Origin: Candidatus Methanorbis basalitermitum
GTDB lineage: Archaea; Halobacteriota; Methanomicrobia; Methanomicrobiales; Methanocorpusculaceae
Direction of reading: 5' to 3'
Length of the DNA stretch: 48,638 bases
NCBI GenBank assembly: GCA_031287415.1
Contig: JAITSY010000013.1
Coordinates: 1 to 48,638 of the forward strand
The position numbers were made by a program, and so were the translations under genes. The notes under the pieces were generated by a model. That model worked only from the letters and a program-made list of their open reading frames with translations. It was not told where the DNA came from and made no database searches. Shown here in pieces: positions 7,468 through 15,939 of this stretch (the stretch's first letter is position 1; every line of letters begins with the position of its first letter).

Positions 7468-9062
7468 TGCCCGTCACCTCCCGTAGAAATGCCCGCACGA
7501 TTCATGAGCTCCGCATTTATCGATGGATCCAGAGGAATAAACTCCGCAGATTTCACCAAAATCCGGCCATCAAACTCATTGCCGAAACATCGCACATAGC
7601 GGCCGCACAATTTTTCCGCGAACTGCATCTGAATCACATCGAGACCAAGAGAATCCTCTAGGGAGGTCTCAATCGCTATATTCATCGTCATCCCTGAAAG
7701 CGCCTCCGTAACCTCGCGGCCCATCAGGACGTTGCACGCCTTGTGACCGTCGTCCACAACCGCCTTAATTCGCAGATCATAATGGAAATTATTCTGAACC
7801 TCATGGATAGGACAGAAGTTCTGGCGGGACAGCACGCGGTTGCATCCCTCAACCGGACACCGTTTCACCAAACCGGACCCTCCAAAAATCTGCACAATCG
7901 CACCCACATATTCATCCATCGCAGTTCCAACCGCAATATCAGCCTCCCATTCATCCGCTTCATACACTGCATTGTTCAGAACAAGCGACAGACGGCCGTT
8001 GTACTCGTCCACCTTTGCATTTTTGATCAGATACACCTGACCCGAAACAAGCTTCTCGGTCTTACCGTCTTTCCACAGAACAAACTTGATACGACCGGTC
8101 TCATCACCGACGAGACCGGTCTGCAACATACGATCGCTCCGTGTCTCCCACTCCTCAACAAACTTCACCCGAACCGATGCATAACCTGCCGAAAGACCAC
8201 GAACGGTTGTTACAGGAAGCTCCTCTTTCGGGGCAGGCATCACCATCCGCAGGGGAATGTTCGTGTCCTCATCCTCCATCCATATGCCCGAGTTCAGCAC
8301 CAGAGACAGACGGCCACCAAACGTATCAACACTTGCATAGAATATATTATAGACTGAACCAAGCTTCAGCTTTTCGTGCCCCTCATCTTTCCACAGAACA
8401 AACTTCATCTTCCCTGATGCATCCGCAACAAGACCGGTCTGCAGCATGCGATCACTCCGTGTTTCCCACTCCTCAACAAACTTCACCTGAACCGATGCCG
8501 CAACACCGGGTACCAGATCACGCAGAAGAACCGACGACGCGGGCATCAGACTCCTATCATCGGCAAGCGGGACAACCCGGGAACCGGAGTGGATCTTCAG
8601 ACTCAGACTCTCGCGGAACGAATCAACAACTGCCGACTCAATCCGGTACCAGTGCTCAAGTTCCAGAAGGGGAATTGCACCAGTCCTGGCAAACACCACA
8701 AACCGCACCGCACCCGAGCTGTCTGCAAAAATACCGGTCTGCGAGATCGACGGAGAGCTCGGCGACTGCAGCGACACAACCTTCACCTCGACCATCACCC
8801 ATTCACCCGGCTGAATGTCAGCAAGAGAATAGACGCCGCCTTCCAAAACTGATGCCGCAACAGGCGGATCATCATCGGGAGTGTCATACAGCTGCCGCTG
8901 ATCAGACAGAACTTTCCGTTCAGCCTCATACGCCACTACACCGAACTCATTGATGTAGCTTGCAAGTTTATCCATAATACTCTGCTTATCCGGAGAAATT
9001 CCTTTGGATTCTAATTTTTGGGAGATTCTGTCGGTAATCTGTTGGATCTGATCTTGGTCCAT
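7464..9062 (-). CDS. rpa: Replication factor A, large subunit with three OB folds and a zinc finger
   Basis: The archaeal RPA coats single-stranded DNA in replication, recombination and repair. The 532-residue protein has OB folds at about 80-165, 185-262 and 290-368. A CCCH zinc motif follows at C402, C407, C417 and H420, then a final OB-like domain. OB2 and OB3 share a 20-residue identical block, starting VKFVEEWETRSDRM, at 194 and 299; the DNA is also nearly identical there, so the domain was duplicated or homogenised. An upstream TTG at 9074 exists, but ATG 9062 has GGAGATC just before it and is preferred. The gene is followed by, and overlaps, its RPA-associated partner. Confidence 0.93.
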   Translation of the reverse strand: MDQDQIQQITDRISQKLESKGISPDKQSIMDKLASYINEFGVVAYEAERKVLSDQRQLYDTPDDDPPVAASVLEGGVYSLADIQPGEWVMVEVKVVSLQSPSSPSISQTGIFADSSGAVRFVVFARTGAIPLLELEHWYRIESAVVDSFRESLSLKIHSGSRVVPLADDRSLMPASSVLLRDLVPGVAASVQVKFVEEWETRSDRMLQTGLVADASGKMKFVLWKDEGHEKLKLGSVYNIFYASVDTFGGRLSLVLNSGIWMEDEDTNIPLRMVMPAPKEELPVTTVRGLSAGYASVRVKFVEEWETRSDRMLQTGLVGDETGRIKFVLWKDGKTEKLVSGQVYLIKNAKVDEYNGRLSLVLNNAVYEADEWEADIAVGTAMDEYVGAIVQIFGGSGLVKRCPVEGCNRVLSRQNFCPIHEVQNNFHYDLRIKAVVDDGHKACNVLMGREVTEALSGMTMNIAIETSLEDSLGLDVIQMQFAEKLCGRYVRCFGNEFDGRILVKSAEFIPLDPSINAELMNRAGISTGGDGQ

Positions 9063-9178
9063 AATGATCTCCAACAGTACGTTGGCTTCTCAGACATATT
9101 AATCCCAAACCATACACCGTGAAAGTGCTGCTACTTGGTTCGGAAGCATCAAGTAGTCAAATAGCCAATATAATATAT

Positions 9179-9364
9179 ATGGTAATTACTCTCGATTCAA
9201 GCATCGCTGATCTGCTCCGTGAAAAGCCGGAGAGTGCCACGATCCTTCAGAACTTTGGTATGGGATGCCTTGGCTGTGCAATCGCAAACAACGAATCCAT
9301 TCGCGAGGCAGCAATGGTTCACGGAATCCCCTTAGAAGAGCTTGCAAAGAAGCTCGGCATCTAA
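9179..9364 (+). CDS. DUF1858 domain protein
   Basis: A 61-residue protein consisting of one DUF1858 domain, a small helical unit found alone or fused to ScdA/hybrid-cluster-type proteins. It has the pattern DSSIADLLREKPESA, then FGMGCLGC with C30 and C33. The cysteine pair suggests redox or metal binding, as inferred for the family; no reaction is known. A longer frame begins at 9119, but the domain starts exactly at ATG 9179, which follows a very AT-rich stretch. It diverges from the RPA gene and stands alone. Confidence 0.85.
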   Translation: MVITLDSSIADLLREKPESATILQNFGMGCLGCAIANNESIREAAMVHGIPLEELAKKLGI

Positions 9365-9492
9365 AAATAGTATTTTTCACCCAGCTTTTTGCAAGGATCT
9401 TCAATTCCACAATGCCTGCCACGGGATTTTGCAACAGATTGGCAACAATCTCAGGAATGTGCACAAGCAGGTAGTCCATGCAGCTCCACATC

Positions 9493-10108
9493 TCACCGTG
9501 TGGTATTTCGATCATCGTACCAAGAGAGAAGTCCATGCAGTGAAGAAAGAAGATAGGTATCGAACCAGACCAAAACCTCGGTCGGCGCTTGGCAGACAGC
9601 TTTGACAATCCGTTCTCCTATATTGGTAAGAACACTGGCAAACATCTCGGGAGCAGATTGTAATTTTTCCGCTGCAACCACCACTGCATCCGTCGGTGAC
9701 ACACCCGGGGAAGTTTTCGATCCAGCAGGACCTGCATTTTTGTCTCTGTCATGGTAAATCATGGCACCAAGAAGCGCCGTGTCGAAAAACGGGCGGCCCG
9801 GGGTGACAATAATGTTGATTGTACGATTGTTGTCCGAAACACCCGCTGTTACGAACACCGAGATGTAGTCGTGACGCGCCATGCAGAGATTTGGGGTGAG
9901 AATCGCTGTTGGCAGACTGAACCACTGCTGCAAAAATCCCTGTTCGGTTGCGACGCGATCAATCCAAGCAGAGACATCGCCGGAAAACCCGGAGAGCGGT
10001 GATATTTAAGATCGTCTTAACGTCAGCAATACCGACATCAATCCCGCTGTTTGCCACACGAAAGCTGCCGCGAACAATCAGGACACCGTCTCTCAGATAA
10101 CGCCGCAT
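9493..10108 (-). pseudogene. cbiZ: Adenosylcobinamide amidohydrolase CbiZ, broken
   Basis: CbiZ hydrolyses adenosylcobinamide in archaeal corrinoid salvage. The start MRRYLRDGVLIVRGSF at 10108 and the following VGIADVKTILNIT segment match methanogen CbiZ. Near 9999-10005 a one-base shift moves the frame, and GFSGDVSAWIDRV continues in the other. Further on, DYISVFVTAGVSD and RTINIIV, LLGAMIY and PTDAVVVAAE match the catalytic half, although the typical ATEAK segment has become unrecognisable. The frameshift and the altered core indicate a non-functional gene. Confidence 0.7.
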
Positions 10109-10175
10109 GGGAACGTTTGTCAGACTACTTTGAGGTACGAGTAGAGAGAGAAAGAAGTACTCAACAACTGCCTTT

Positions 10176-10503
10176 TCAACCGGACTCGCCTGTTCGGTTT
10201 TCTTGCCAAGGATTTTTTCCGAGGAGCCCTTTCTTCGGTCCCTTAGCAGGTGCCGGAGCAGGCTCGATTGTGATGATCATTACACTGCAGTATCCGCAGG
10301 GAATTTCACTGACCAGAACAAATCCGCATTTGGTCAAAAAGTTCATTGCAGTAGGATTAAGGCCGGGTATCCGGTTACAAACGATAGCAACAAACCCAAG
10401 TTCATGAGTAGTCTTCTACGAATACTCGCACATTTCCCTGCCGACTCCAAGGTTGCGGTAGGAGAACTTCACCGCATAGGTTACCTCCGTCAAATAAGCA
10501 TTT
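10176..10503 (-). pseudogene. GNAT-family N-acetyltransferase fragment
   Basis: The minus strand reads AYLTEVTYAVKFSYRNLGVG, then REMCEYS, an in-frame TAG at 10416-10418, then THELGFVAIVCNRI and AMNFLTKCGFVLV. This order matches the acetyl-CoA-binding loop and C-terminal half of GNAT enzymes (R-x-x-G-V-G, then LGF and KCGF). The N-terminal half is missing and replaced by the methyltransferase scrap. The frame then runs into a proline/lysine-rich tail. The substrate is unknown. Confidence 0.5.
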
Positions 10504-10508
10504 GACAG

Positions 10509-11105
10509 CTATTCATAGAATGGATTGCCATTGATATACAAAAATGTGCGGAGTTCCTCCGGCATTGTCTTCATTCGATGCCGAGTATTCAAGACATCGA
10601 ACAGCTGTAGCAGCCGCGCGTTAATGTCTTTCGACTCTTTGAGGTAATCGGTAAACTGGCTGGGATCAAAAATGCCCGTATCCTCGGCAAAAAGGCAGAA
10701 CATCAGCCGGGTAATGTACATTTCGAGTTCGTGCCCCATGTATCCCGCTTCCTCCAAAATGTCATGGAGCTCTCCCATGCATTTCGCCGCATCTATATCG
10801 ACGGCGAGAGATGGCTATGCATTGCGGCCTTGGAAGAATTGCAGATACTGTAAGTTCGCTTCTAAATCATCCAACTTAGAATCTGCGATAAAATTGAAGC
10901 CATTATCATATATTCTGAACGTTGCAAAATCATAGGTGCTATTCCATTTCGGTCTGATTTCGTCAGGCAGTTTGTAGTAGTACTCTTTCACCTGCCCAAG
11001 TGCATTTCAGTTGTTCGTTCGTATATCGAGCTTACCTCAGCTGTTGTGTTCGATAAGAACAAGGACGGGTATAAAAAAGTCGATTTTTCAGTATTCTATC
11101 TTGAA
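10509..11105 (-). pseudogene. N-terminal remnant of a type IIG/IIL-like DNA methyltransferase
   Basis: Minus-strand sequence carries GQVKEYYYKLPDEIRPKW, ATFRIYDNGFNF, LEANLQYLQFFQGRNA, a TAG stop at 10815-10817, then MYITRLMFCLFAEDTGIF and TFLYINGNPFYE. The FCLFAEDTGIF and YINGNPF motifs with their spacing match the N-terminal region of large single-chain restriction-modification methyltransferases (YeeA/MmeI type). The catalytic NPPY domain is absent, so the gene is truncated as well as interrupted. A likely nuclease-domain beginning (IPVLVLIEHNS) is visible near 11070 in a shifted frame. It is a relic of a lost restriction or phage-defence system. Confidence 0.6.
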
Positions 11106-11503
11106 ATGATAGACTGAATCCAATGATTTCGTTAAGTTTCGCAAAAAATGTGTTTGAACGGTTTTTCTACATCATCATTCCAATGGTCGCGAATAAACAC
11201 AGCTACATCCATGCAGGTACTTTACGTTACCAGCAATAAGATAACCACCCGTTGTTCCTGATAATTCCGAATTTTTTTCAAGAGGGTGGTAAAATCAGTA
11301 ATTTAGTTCATTTAAGATGGCTGTAACCGATGCAGTTGCACCGATTACCCGCGGGCAAAACATCATCCCACAACAAACAGTGTTGCCCTCACACAATCTG
11401 TCGGCCAACATCGAACACTTCTGAGAATACCAGCCTGTTTACAGTGAACGGTGGCAGCCTTACGCTGCAAAACGGCGGGAGGCTGAACGGAGGTATGAAG
11501 GCA
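11106..11503. other. Gene-free stretch with a short adhesin-like scrap
   Basis: No intact gene is seen. At about 11414-11494 the plus strand encodes ENTSLFTVNGGSLTLQNG, which resembles one turn of the right-handed beta-helix repeats of archaeal surface adhesins. It is probably a relic. AT-rich, unrecognised sequence precedes it. Confidence 0.35.
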
Positions 11504-12931
11504 TCAGAATTCTCCTTCCTGCTCGAAGCTTCTACCGAACCGGATGGAAAGTTCTGCTTTGTAGAGTTCTTTCCCGAGATATGCAGCGTGATAGAGCAGT
11601 GAAACGCCGTTCTCGGCAAGTATTGCGGCAAAGACATCATGCCAGTTTGTGCCGCGGACGCCATGGCCGCCTCTGACGGCAACAATGCTGCCGTCTTCAA
11701 TGCCGATGCGGAAGTTTCCACAAGGGTCATAGGCATCAAGATCGTCCGAAGTAACCGGGGCATCGCATATGTCCGTGTACGTCAGCGGAGGCTCACGGCG
11801 GCGGCGTTTTTCTTTCAGGATCAGAACGTCAACGCCGACATCCTTTGGATACGGTCTGCCGCGGGAAAGCGCCGTCATCTCAACGGCACGCCGCATCTCA
11901 GACGTTGTTCCGTGTGTTTTGTCAGAGTGTTCAGAAACGAGCACCGCGGCAGCTCCGCACTCGGCGGATACGGCGGCCAGGAGAGCACATATTCCTGGAC
12001 TGTCTGCATCGACCATCTCGACGACGTTGACACAGCCGAGAACCTTGGGACAGCCGTACTCCAGCAGGTAATCGGCAAGTGATGCGATCATTCCGGAGAG
12101 TGGCGGCTGCAGCAGAGGATCGGCGAGTGTCTTTAGCAGCCCCGCGGCCTTTGCGGCAGCAACCGTGTCCGCAAGGGAGGCCTCGCGGGAAATCAGAACC
12201 ACTGCTGCGTCAGCAGCCTGGATTTTATCTGCAAGCAGCGAGATGGTTTTTGTGGTCAACGAGAAGATCAGATCGCAACGGAACAGAGCAGCTTCGATCA
12301 GATCTGGATCAAGGGTGTCAACCGACAACGGAATATCCAAATCCGCAACCTCAGCAAAGCAGCGGCGGACATTCTCCGGGGTTGCATCAAAACCGAAACC
12401 GAGATCTACGACATCGGCACCGCCCACCACGGCAGCAAAAACTGCATCTCGCAGGGAGGGGTGCCGGTGTGCGTCCATGATCTCATGGATGACTTTGATG
12501 CGTGATGAACCGCCAAATTTCACACCGCGGACGGTGAATGCGGCATCGGCCTCATTTTCCATCTTGGCCAGGCGAGATGCAGCCTGCCGCCGACGTTCAC
12601 TAGCAAGAACCTCATCCGCCGGAACAGATGAAGATAGGGCACCCGCAAGGATCAGCGGCACGCATAGCCGCATGTCCGTCGCATGGCGAGTACCTCTCCG
12701 AATCGGAACACCGCAGGACTGCTCAATTTCGGCAAATGATGCGGTACACATTCCCGAGACCACCACAAGACTGTATCCTCCAGAAACGAGAAGACGCTGC
12801 AGCATTCCCGGCGAAAGGAAGGATGCAATCTCTCCCATCGGTACAATTTCATAGGTAAACGCATCGACGCCCGCGAGTGCAGAATGCAGTGCCGTCTCGC
12901 TCCGGTGACCTGTAGGAAAGAGGACATGCAC
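11504..12931 (-). CDS. Dihydropteroate synthase-related protein (TIGR00284 group)
   Basis: A 475-residue protein of a methanogen family that joins a specific N-terminal domain to a pteroate-synthase-like TIM barrel. The barrel begins near residue 160 with IMDAHRHPSLRDAVFAA, then GADVVDLGFGFDATPENVRR, the strand in which DHPS binds pterin phosphate. PLSVDTLDPDLIEAAL follows. A C-terminal domain from about residue 385 is family-specific. It has been linked by homology to tetrahydromethanopterin synthesis, but the reaction is not proven. The start is GTG at 12931, where the MHVLFPTGHRSE beginning matches relatives. It diverges from the PHP gene. Confidence 0.85.
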   Translation of the reverse strand: MHVLFPTGHRSETALHSALAGVDAFTYEIVPMGEIASFLSPGMLQRLLVSGGYSLVVVSGMCTASFAEIEQSCGVPIRRGTRHATDMRLCVPLILAGALSSSVPADEVLASERRRQAASRLAKMENEADAAFTVRGVKFGGSSRIKVIHEIMDAHRHPSLRDAVFAAVVGGADVVDLGFGFDATPENVRRCFAEVADLDIPLSVDTLDPDLIEAALFRCDLIFSLTTKTISLLADKIQAADAAVVLISREASLADTVAAAKAAGLLKTLADPLLQPPLSGMIASLADYLLEYGCPKVLGCVNVVEMVDADSPGICALLAAVSAECGAAAVLVSEHSDKTHGTTSEMRRAVEMTALSRGRPYPKDVGVDVLILKEKRRRREPPLTYTDICDAPVTSDDLDAYDPCGNFRIGIEDGSIVAVRGGHGVRGTNWHDVFAAILAENGVSLLYHAAYLGKELYKAELSIRFGRSFEQEGEF

Positions 12932-13234
12932 AATATTCTTCTATTATTATATCTGTCGTATTAAAACAGTTGAGTTGTACAGACGGCGCAGCCAGAAGCA
13001 TGCCTGCGAAATTTTTGAAGAGTTGCATGGAAGCGGAACGACTGCGCAACGCTGCAAGCGGAACGCTTGTAACATCCACATAACACACCAATTTCCAGAA
13101 CAAACAAAATTTTCGGGGAACAGTCTGCATCAAATTATGCTGTCTGCAACCAGTATATCAGGGAAAACATTTCTGATAGAAAGACAAAGGCAGGAATGTT
13201 AATCCGTAATGAGAGAGAATCCCCTTAGTACTCA
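12932..13234. other. Intergenic region between divergent genes
   Basis: I see no gene or recognised repeat here. It must hold the promoters of both the pteroate-synthase-like gene (leftward) and the PHP gene (rightward). AT-rich candidates lie near 12940-12965 and 13190-13205. Confidence 0.4.
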
Positions 13235-13954
13235 ATGGTTCTTTTTAAATGTGATCTGCACGTCCATACGAACGCGTCGCGAGACGGCGAGAGCTCGGTC
13301 GAAGAGGTGCTTACAGCAGCGGCTGCAGCAGGCCTTGATGCCGTTGCCATCACCGATCATGACACTACGGAAGGAGCGATTGCAGCACTTGCCTGCGAAA
13401 ATCCGGGTGTCTTGATCATTCCTGGAATCGAGGTCTCGACAAAACAGGGCCATCTACTGATCCTTGGAACAACACGGGTTTTTGTACCCCGCCAAGATGT
13501 GATTGAAACGATTGCTGAGGCAAAGTTACTTGGGGCTGTGACAATCGTTCCCCATCCCTTTCATCAGTGGCGGCATGGAGTCGGTCTCCGCTGCAGGGAG
13601 GCGCTGTTGGCAGCGGATGCGATCGAGGCGCTCAACAGCCGCTACATCATTGGTACGGCAAATCAGAAGGCCGCAAAGGTGGCGAGGAAGTACTGCCGTC
13701 CCGCAACCGCGGGATCGGATGCCCACAACTGCAGGTTTGTCGGGTTCGGTATCACCGAGATCGAGGCCGACGATCGGTCAGCTGAGGCAATTCTTGCAGC
13801 CATCCGTGCGGGACACGTTGCCTGCCACTGCAAAAAGACGCCGCTTCGGACCTACACCCACCAGTCGTGGAACAGTGCGATCCGCAGGATGCGGCGGCGC
13901 GTGCCACAGCTCCACCACCGACCACGGCGGAGAATCATTCGCCGGAAAAAATGA
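13235..13954 (+). CDS. PHP-domain metal-dependent phosphoesterase
   Basis: A 239-residue protein with a nearly complete PHP domain, a trinuclear-metal phosphoesterase fold. Metal-ligand candidates are H9 and H11 (DLHVHTNASRD), D41-H42-D43 (TDHDTT), E66 (PGIEVST), H107 in PHPFH and D162 with H164 (GSDAH). The last 30 residues are unusually basic (RRMRRRVPQLHHRPRRR) and unlike the domain. Its stop overlaps the truA start by four bases (ATGA), so it is coupled with tRNA pseudouridine synthase. The substrate is unknown; related proteins cleave nucleotide or nucleic-acid phosphoesters. Confidence 0.85.
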   Translation: MVLFKCDLHVHTNASRDGESSVEEVLTAAAAAGLDAVAITDHDTTEGAIAALACENPGVLIIPGIEVSTKQGHLLILGTTRVFVPRQDVIETIAEAKLLGAVTIVPHPFHQWRHGVGLRCREALLAADAIEALNSRYIIGTANQKAAKVARKYCRPATAGSDAHNCRFVGFGITEIEADDRSAEAILAAIRAGHVACHCKKTPLRTYTHQSWNSAIRRMRRRVPQLHHRPRRRIIRRKK

Positions 13955-14799
13955 GGCTCGCTTTTGCCGTGGGGTATAAAGGAGACAACTTTGCTGGCTC
14001 CCAGTTTCAACCGAATAAACGGACAGTGGAGGGGGAATTTGTTGCAGCGGGTATCGGACTTGGCCTGTTTGCCGACGCAAGAGAGGCTCAGTGCCGCATC
14101 GCAGGAAGGACCGACAAGGGAGTTTCCGCCCGCCGTCAGATTGTGTCCATTACAACTCGTCATCCCCGTAAGGCGATCGATGCCCTGAACTTCTGGCTGC
14201 CAGACGACTTATGGTGCCTTGATACGGCGGAGGTTTCCGATGATTTTTATCCGCGCTATGCGGTGGTGTCCCGGACGTACCGATATTATTTTCCCTATCC
14301 GGCAGACATTGCGGCGATGAATGAGGCGGCACAACGGTTTGTCGGACAGCATGATTTCACGCGGTTTGCAAGAATGGAGGAGGGCCGCGATCCGAACCGG
14401 ACGGTGGCAGGGGCTGGGGTGTTTGCAGGACCTGACGGCTGTCCTGTGTTTGAGGTTTCTGCAAAGAGTTTTCTCTGGCATATGGTTCGGGGAATGGCAG
14501 GCTTCCTTGCTTTAGTTGGTGAAGGAGTGGCAGAACCTTCAGCTACCAAAGAACTTCTGCAAAAACCCGGTTACCGCGTACATCCTGCCCCTGCAGAGGC
14601 GCTTATCTTCTGGGATGCGGAGTGTGATCTTGCATTTCATCCCATGCGACGGGCAAAGGAGACAATGCGAATGCTTGGTCAAACATCGGCTGCAGCACGG
14701 GCAGAAATGCATGTTGCAGAGGCGCTGCTGGATGAGCCGTCGGAGGAAGTATGGCGGCGGTGGCTGGTACGGGCGTATCCTTGGTATCAGAGACGGTGA
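13951..14799 (+). CDS. truA: tRNA pseudouridine synthase A
   Basis: TruA isomerises uridines at positions 38-40 in the tRNA anticodon stem-loop. The 282-residue protein starts MRLAFAVGYKGDNFAG, the usual N-terminal strand. The catalytic aspartate is D55 in AGRTDKGVSA. The later RTYRYYF and VSAKSFLWHMVRGM segments are the RNA-binding core motifs. A longer upstream frame is only overlap with the PHP gene; ATG 13951 gives the correct N-terminus and creates a four-base overlap with that gene. Confidence 0.95.
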   Translation: MRLAFAVGYKGDNFAGSQFQPNKRTVEGEFVAAGIGLGLFADAREAQCRIAGRTDKGVSARRQIVSITTRHPRKAIDALNFWLPDDLWCLDTAEVSDDFYPRYAVVSRTYRYYFPYPADIAAMNEAAQRFVGQHDFTRFARMEEGRDPNRTVAGAGVFAGPDGCPVFEVSAKSFLWHMVRGMAGFLALVGEGVAEPSATKELLQKPGYRVHPAPAEALIFWDAECDLAFHPMRRAKETMRMLGQTSAAARAEMHVAEALLDEPSEEVWRRWLVRAYPWYQRR

Positions 14800-14906
14800 A
14801 ATCAGATAGAGTGATTTTGACAGGGAACGTAACGCATAATACATCCATTTTAAATAAACTCTTTCCAGAATAGCCAGAATGCTCGCCGAACGGTCACCAC
14901 TTTATT

Positions 14907-15617
14907 CTATCGATAGTCGGAAGCTTGAACCCGCTCAGGCCGGAGCGCCCCGTCATCCCCGACATAAACAACGGTCTCACTGCTGTTTTTCAAAAAATTC
15001 CGCAGCCTCCGGTCATGATCGCGGCGGACGAACCGTATGCCTGCAGCTGAGAACATCTCCAGCAGTGCTTCATGGAATAGGATCTCCTGCTCAAGGTAGG
15101 CGGTCTCATAGGCGATGACATCTGCCGCAACTGCTTCCGCCTCTGCTGCTGGAATGATTGTATTGTACTCACCGTGCTCGTCAAGGCCGCCGATCTGACG
15201 CCAGTTCACCCGTCCCTGCAGATCCGGTTCGCGATGGAGCATGTAGGGGTAAATCCGGCAGATAGCAAACCTCTGATCATATATGGTACAACAGCGTGCT
15301 TCGTTGAGAAACACACAGTCACCGTTTGGCTTTGTCCGGAGACAGTAGCCGGAGACGTAGAAGCTCCCGTCAGGATCAGAGTAGGGAAAGCCAGGTGCGG
15401 GCATCAGCATCTCCGGCGCAAATTCCCGGAGACGGCGGGTATCTTCTGTGAGCAGATATACGTGGCCGTTGAAGACCCTGGTACAGCAACGGCCGCAGCA
15501 GGTACAGGAAAAACCGACATGCATGATAACCTCCGCAAGTTTTTCTGCAGGATAATCTCGGAGAAAATCGAGTTCAGCACGATACTCGGCAAGTGCGACA
15601 TCGGGACATGCAGCCAT
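14907..15617 (-). CDS. YkgJ-family cysteine cluster protein
   Basis: A 236-residue protein of the zinc/iron-chelating cysteine-cluster family (UPF0153). The signature CTCCGRCC is at residues 38-45, followed by C92 and the further cysteine runs NGDCVFLNEARCC and FAICRIYP. The arrangement suggests that a metal or iron-sulfur centre is bound. No enzymatic role is established. ATG 15617 gives a short helical N-terminus before the cluster. The gene faces truA convergently, and a family A repeat lies upstream. Confidence 0.85.
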   Translation of the reverse strand: MAACPDVALAEYRAELDFLRDYPAEKLAEVIMHVGFSCTCCGRCCTRVFNGHVYLLTEDTRRLREFAPEMLMPAPGFPYSDPDGSFYVSGYCLRTKPNGDCVFLNEARCCTIYDQRFAICRIYPYMLHREPDLQGRVNWRQIGGLDEHGEYNTIIPAAEAEAVAADVIAYETAYLEQEILFHEALLEMFSAAGIRFVRRDHDRRLRNFLKNSSETVVYVGDDGALRPERVQASDYR

Positions 15618-15742
15618 AGCTGACGATATGTTTGGACGCCGTGAGATATAAAAATAACAGCCTCTTTATTTCGGTGTGCCGAGATAGCCGACAGGCAAAC
15701 TGCAGAATAATCTGCGGCTATTCAGATGATATAATAAGTTAA

Positions 15743-15853
15743 CGGAACCATCTGTTTGAATGGGAGCTGTTCTTCAAATCTGAGATATAACAGTCTATAT
15801 CAATAGAAAATGACAAAACAGTTATAGATTATGATTAGAACTAAAAAATCCAT
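15743..15853 (+). repeat. Family A dispersed repeat, copy A3
   Basis: This copy lies in the 320-base gap between two minus-strand genes. It matches from TCTGTTTGAATGGGAGCTGT through CAGTCTATATCAATAGAAAA into an ACTAAAAAATCCATTGTTCT tail. No gene is seen in the rest of the gap. Confidence 0.8.
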
Positions 15854-15939
15854 TGTTCTATTAGCCCCCACGGCAAATCCATAATGAAGGGCGGCGAAAC
15901 AGAATAGATCTTTGTATCGAACGGCATAATGCCGAAAGA

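Noticed and set aside
8141-8953. 270-residue plus-strand open frame
   Set aside because: It lies entirely antisense to RPA, is rich in proline, serine and glutamine, and has no domain; it is a shadow of codon bias.
12165-12854. 229-residue plus-strand open frame
   Set aside because: Antisense to the pteroate-synthase-related gene, serine/arginine-rich shadow.
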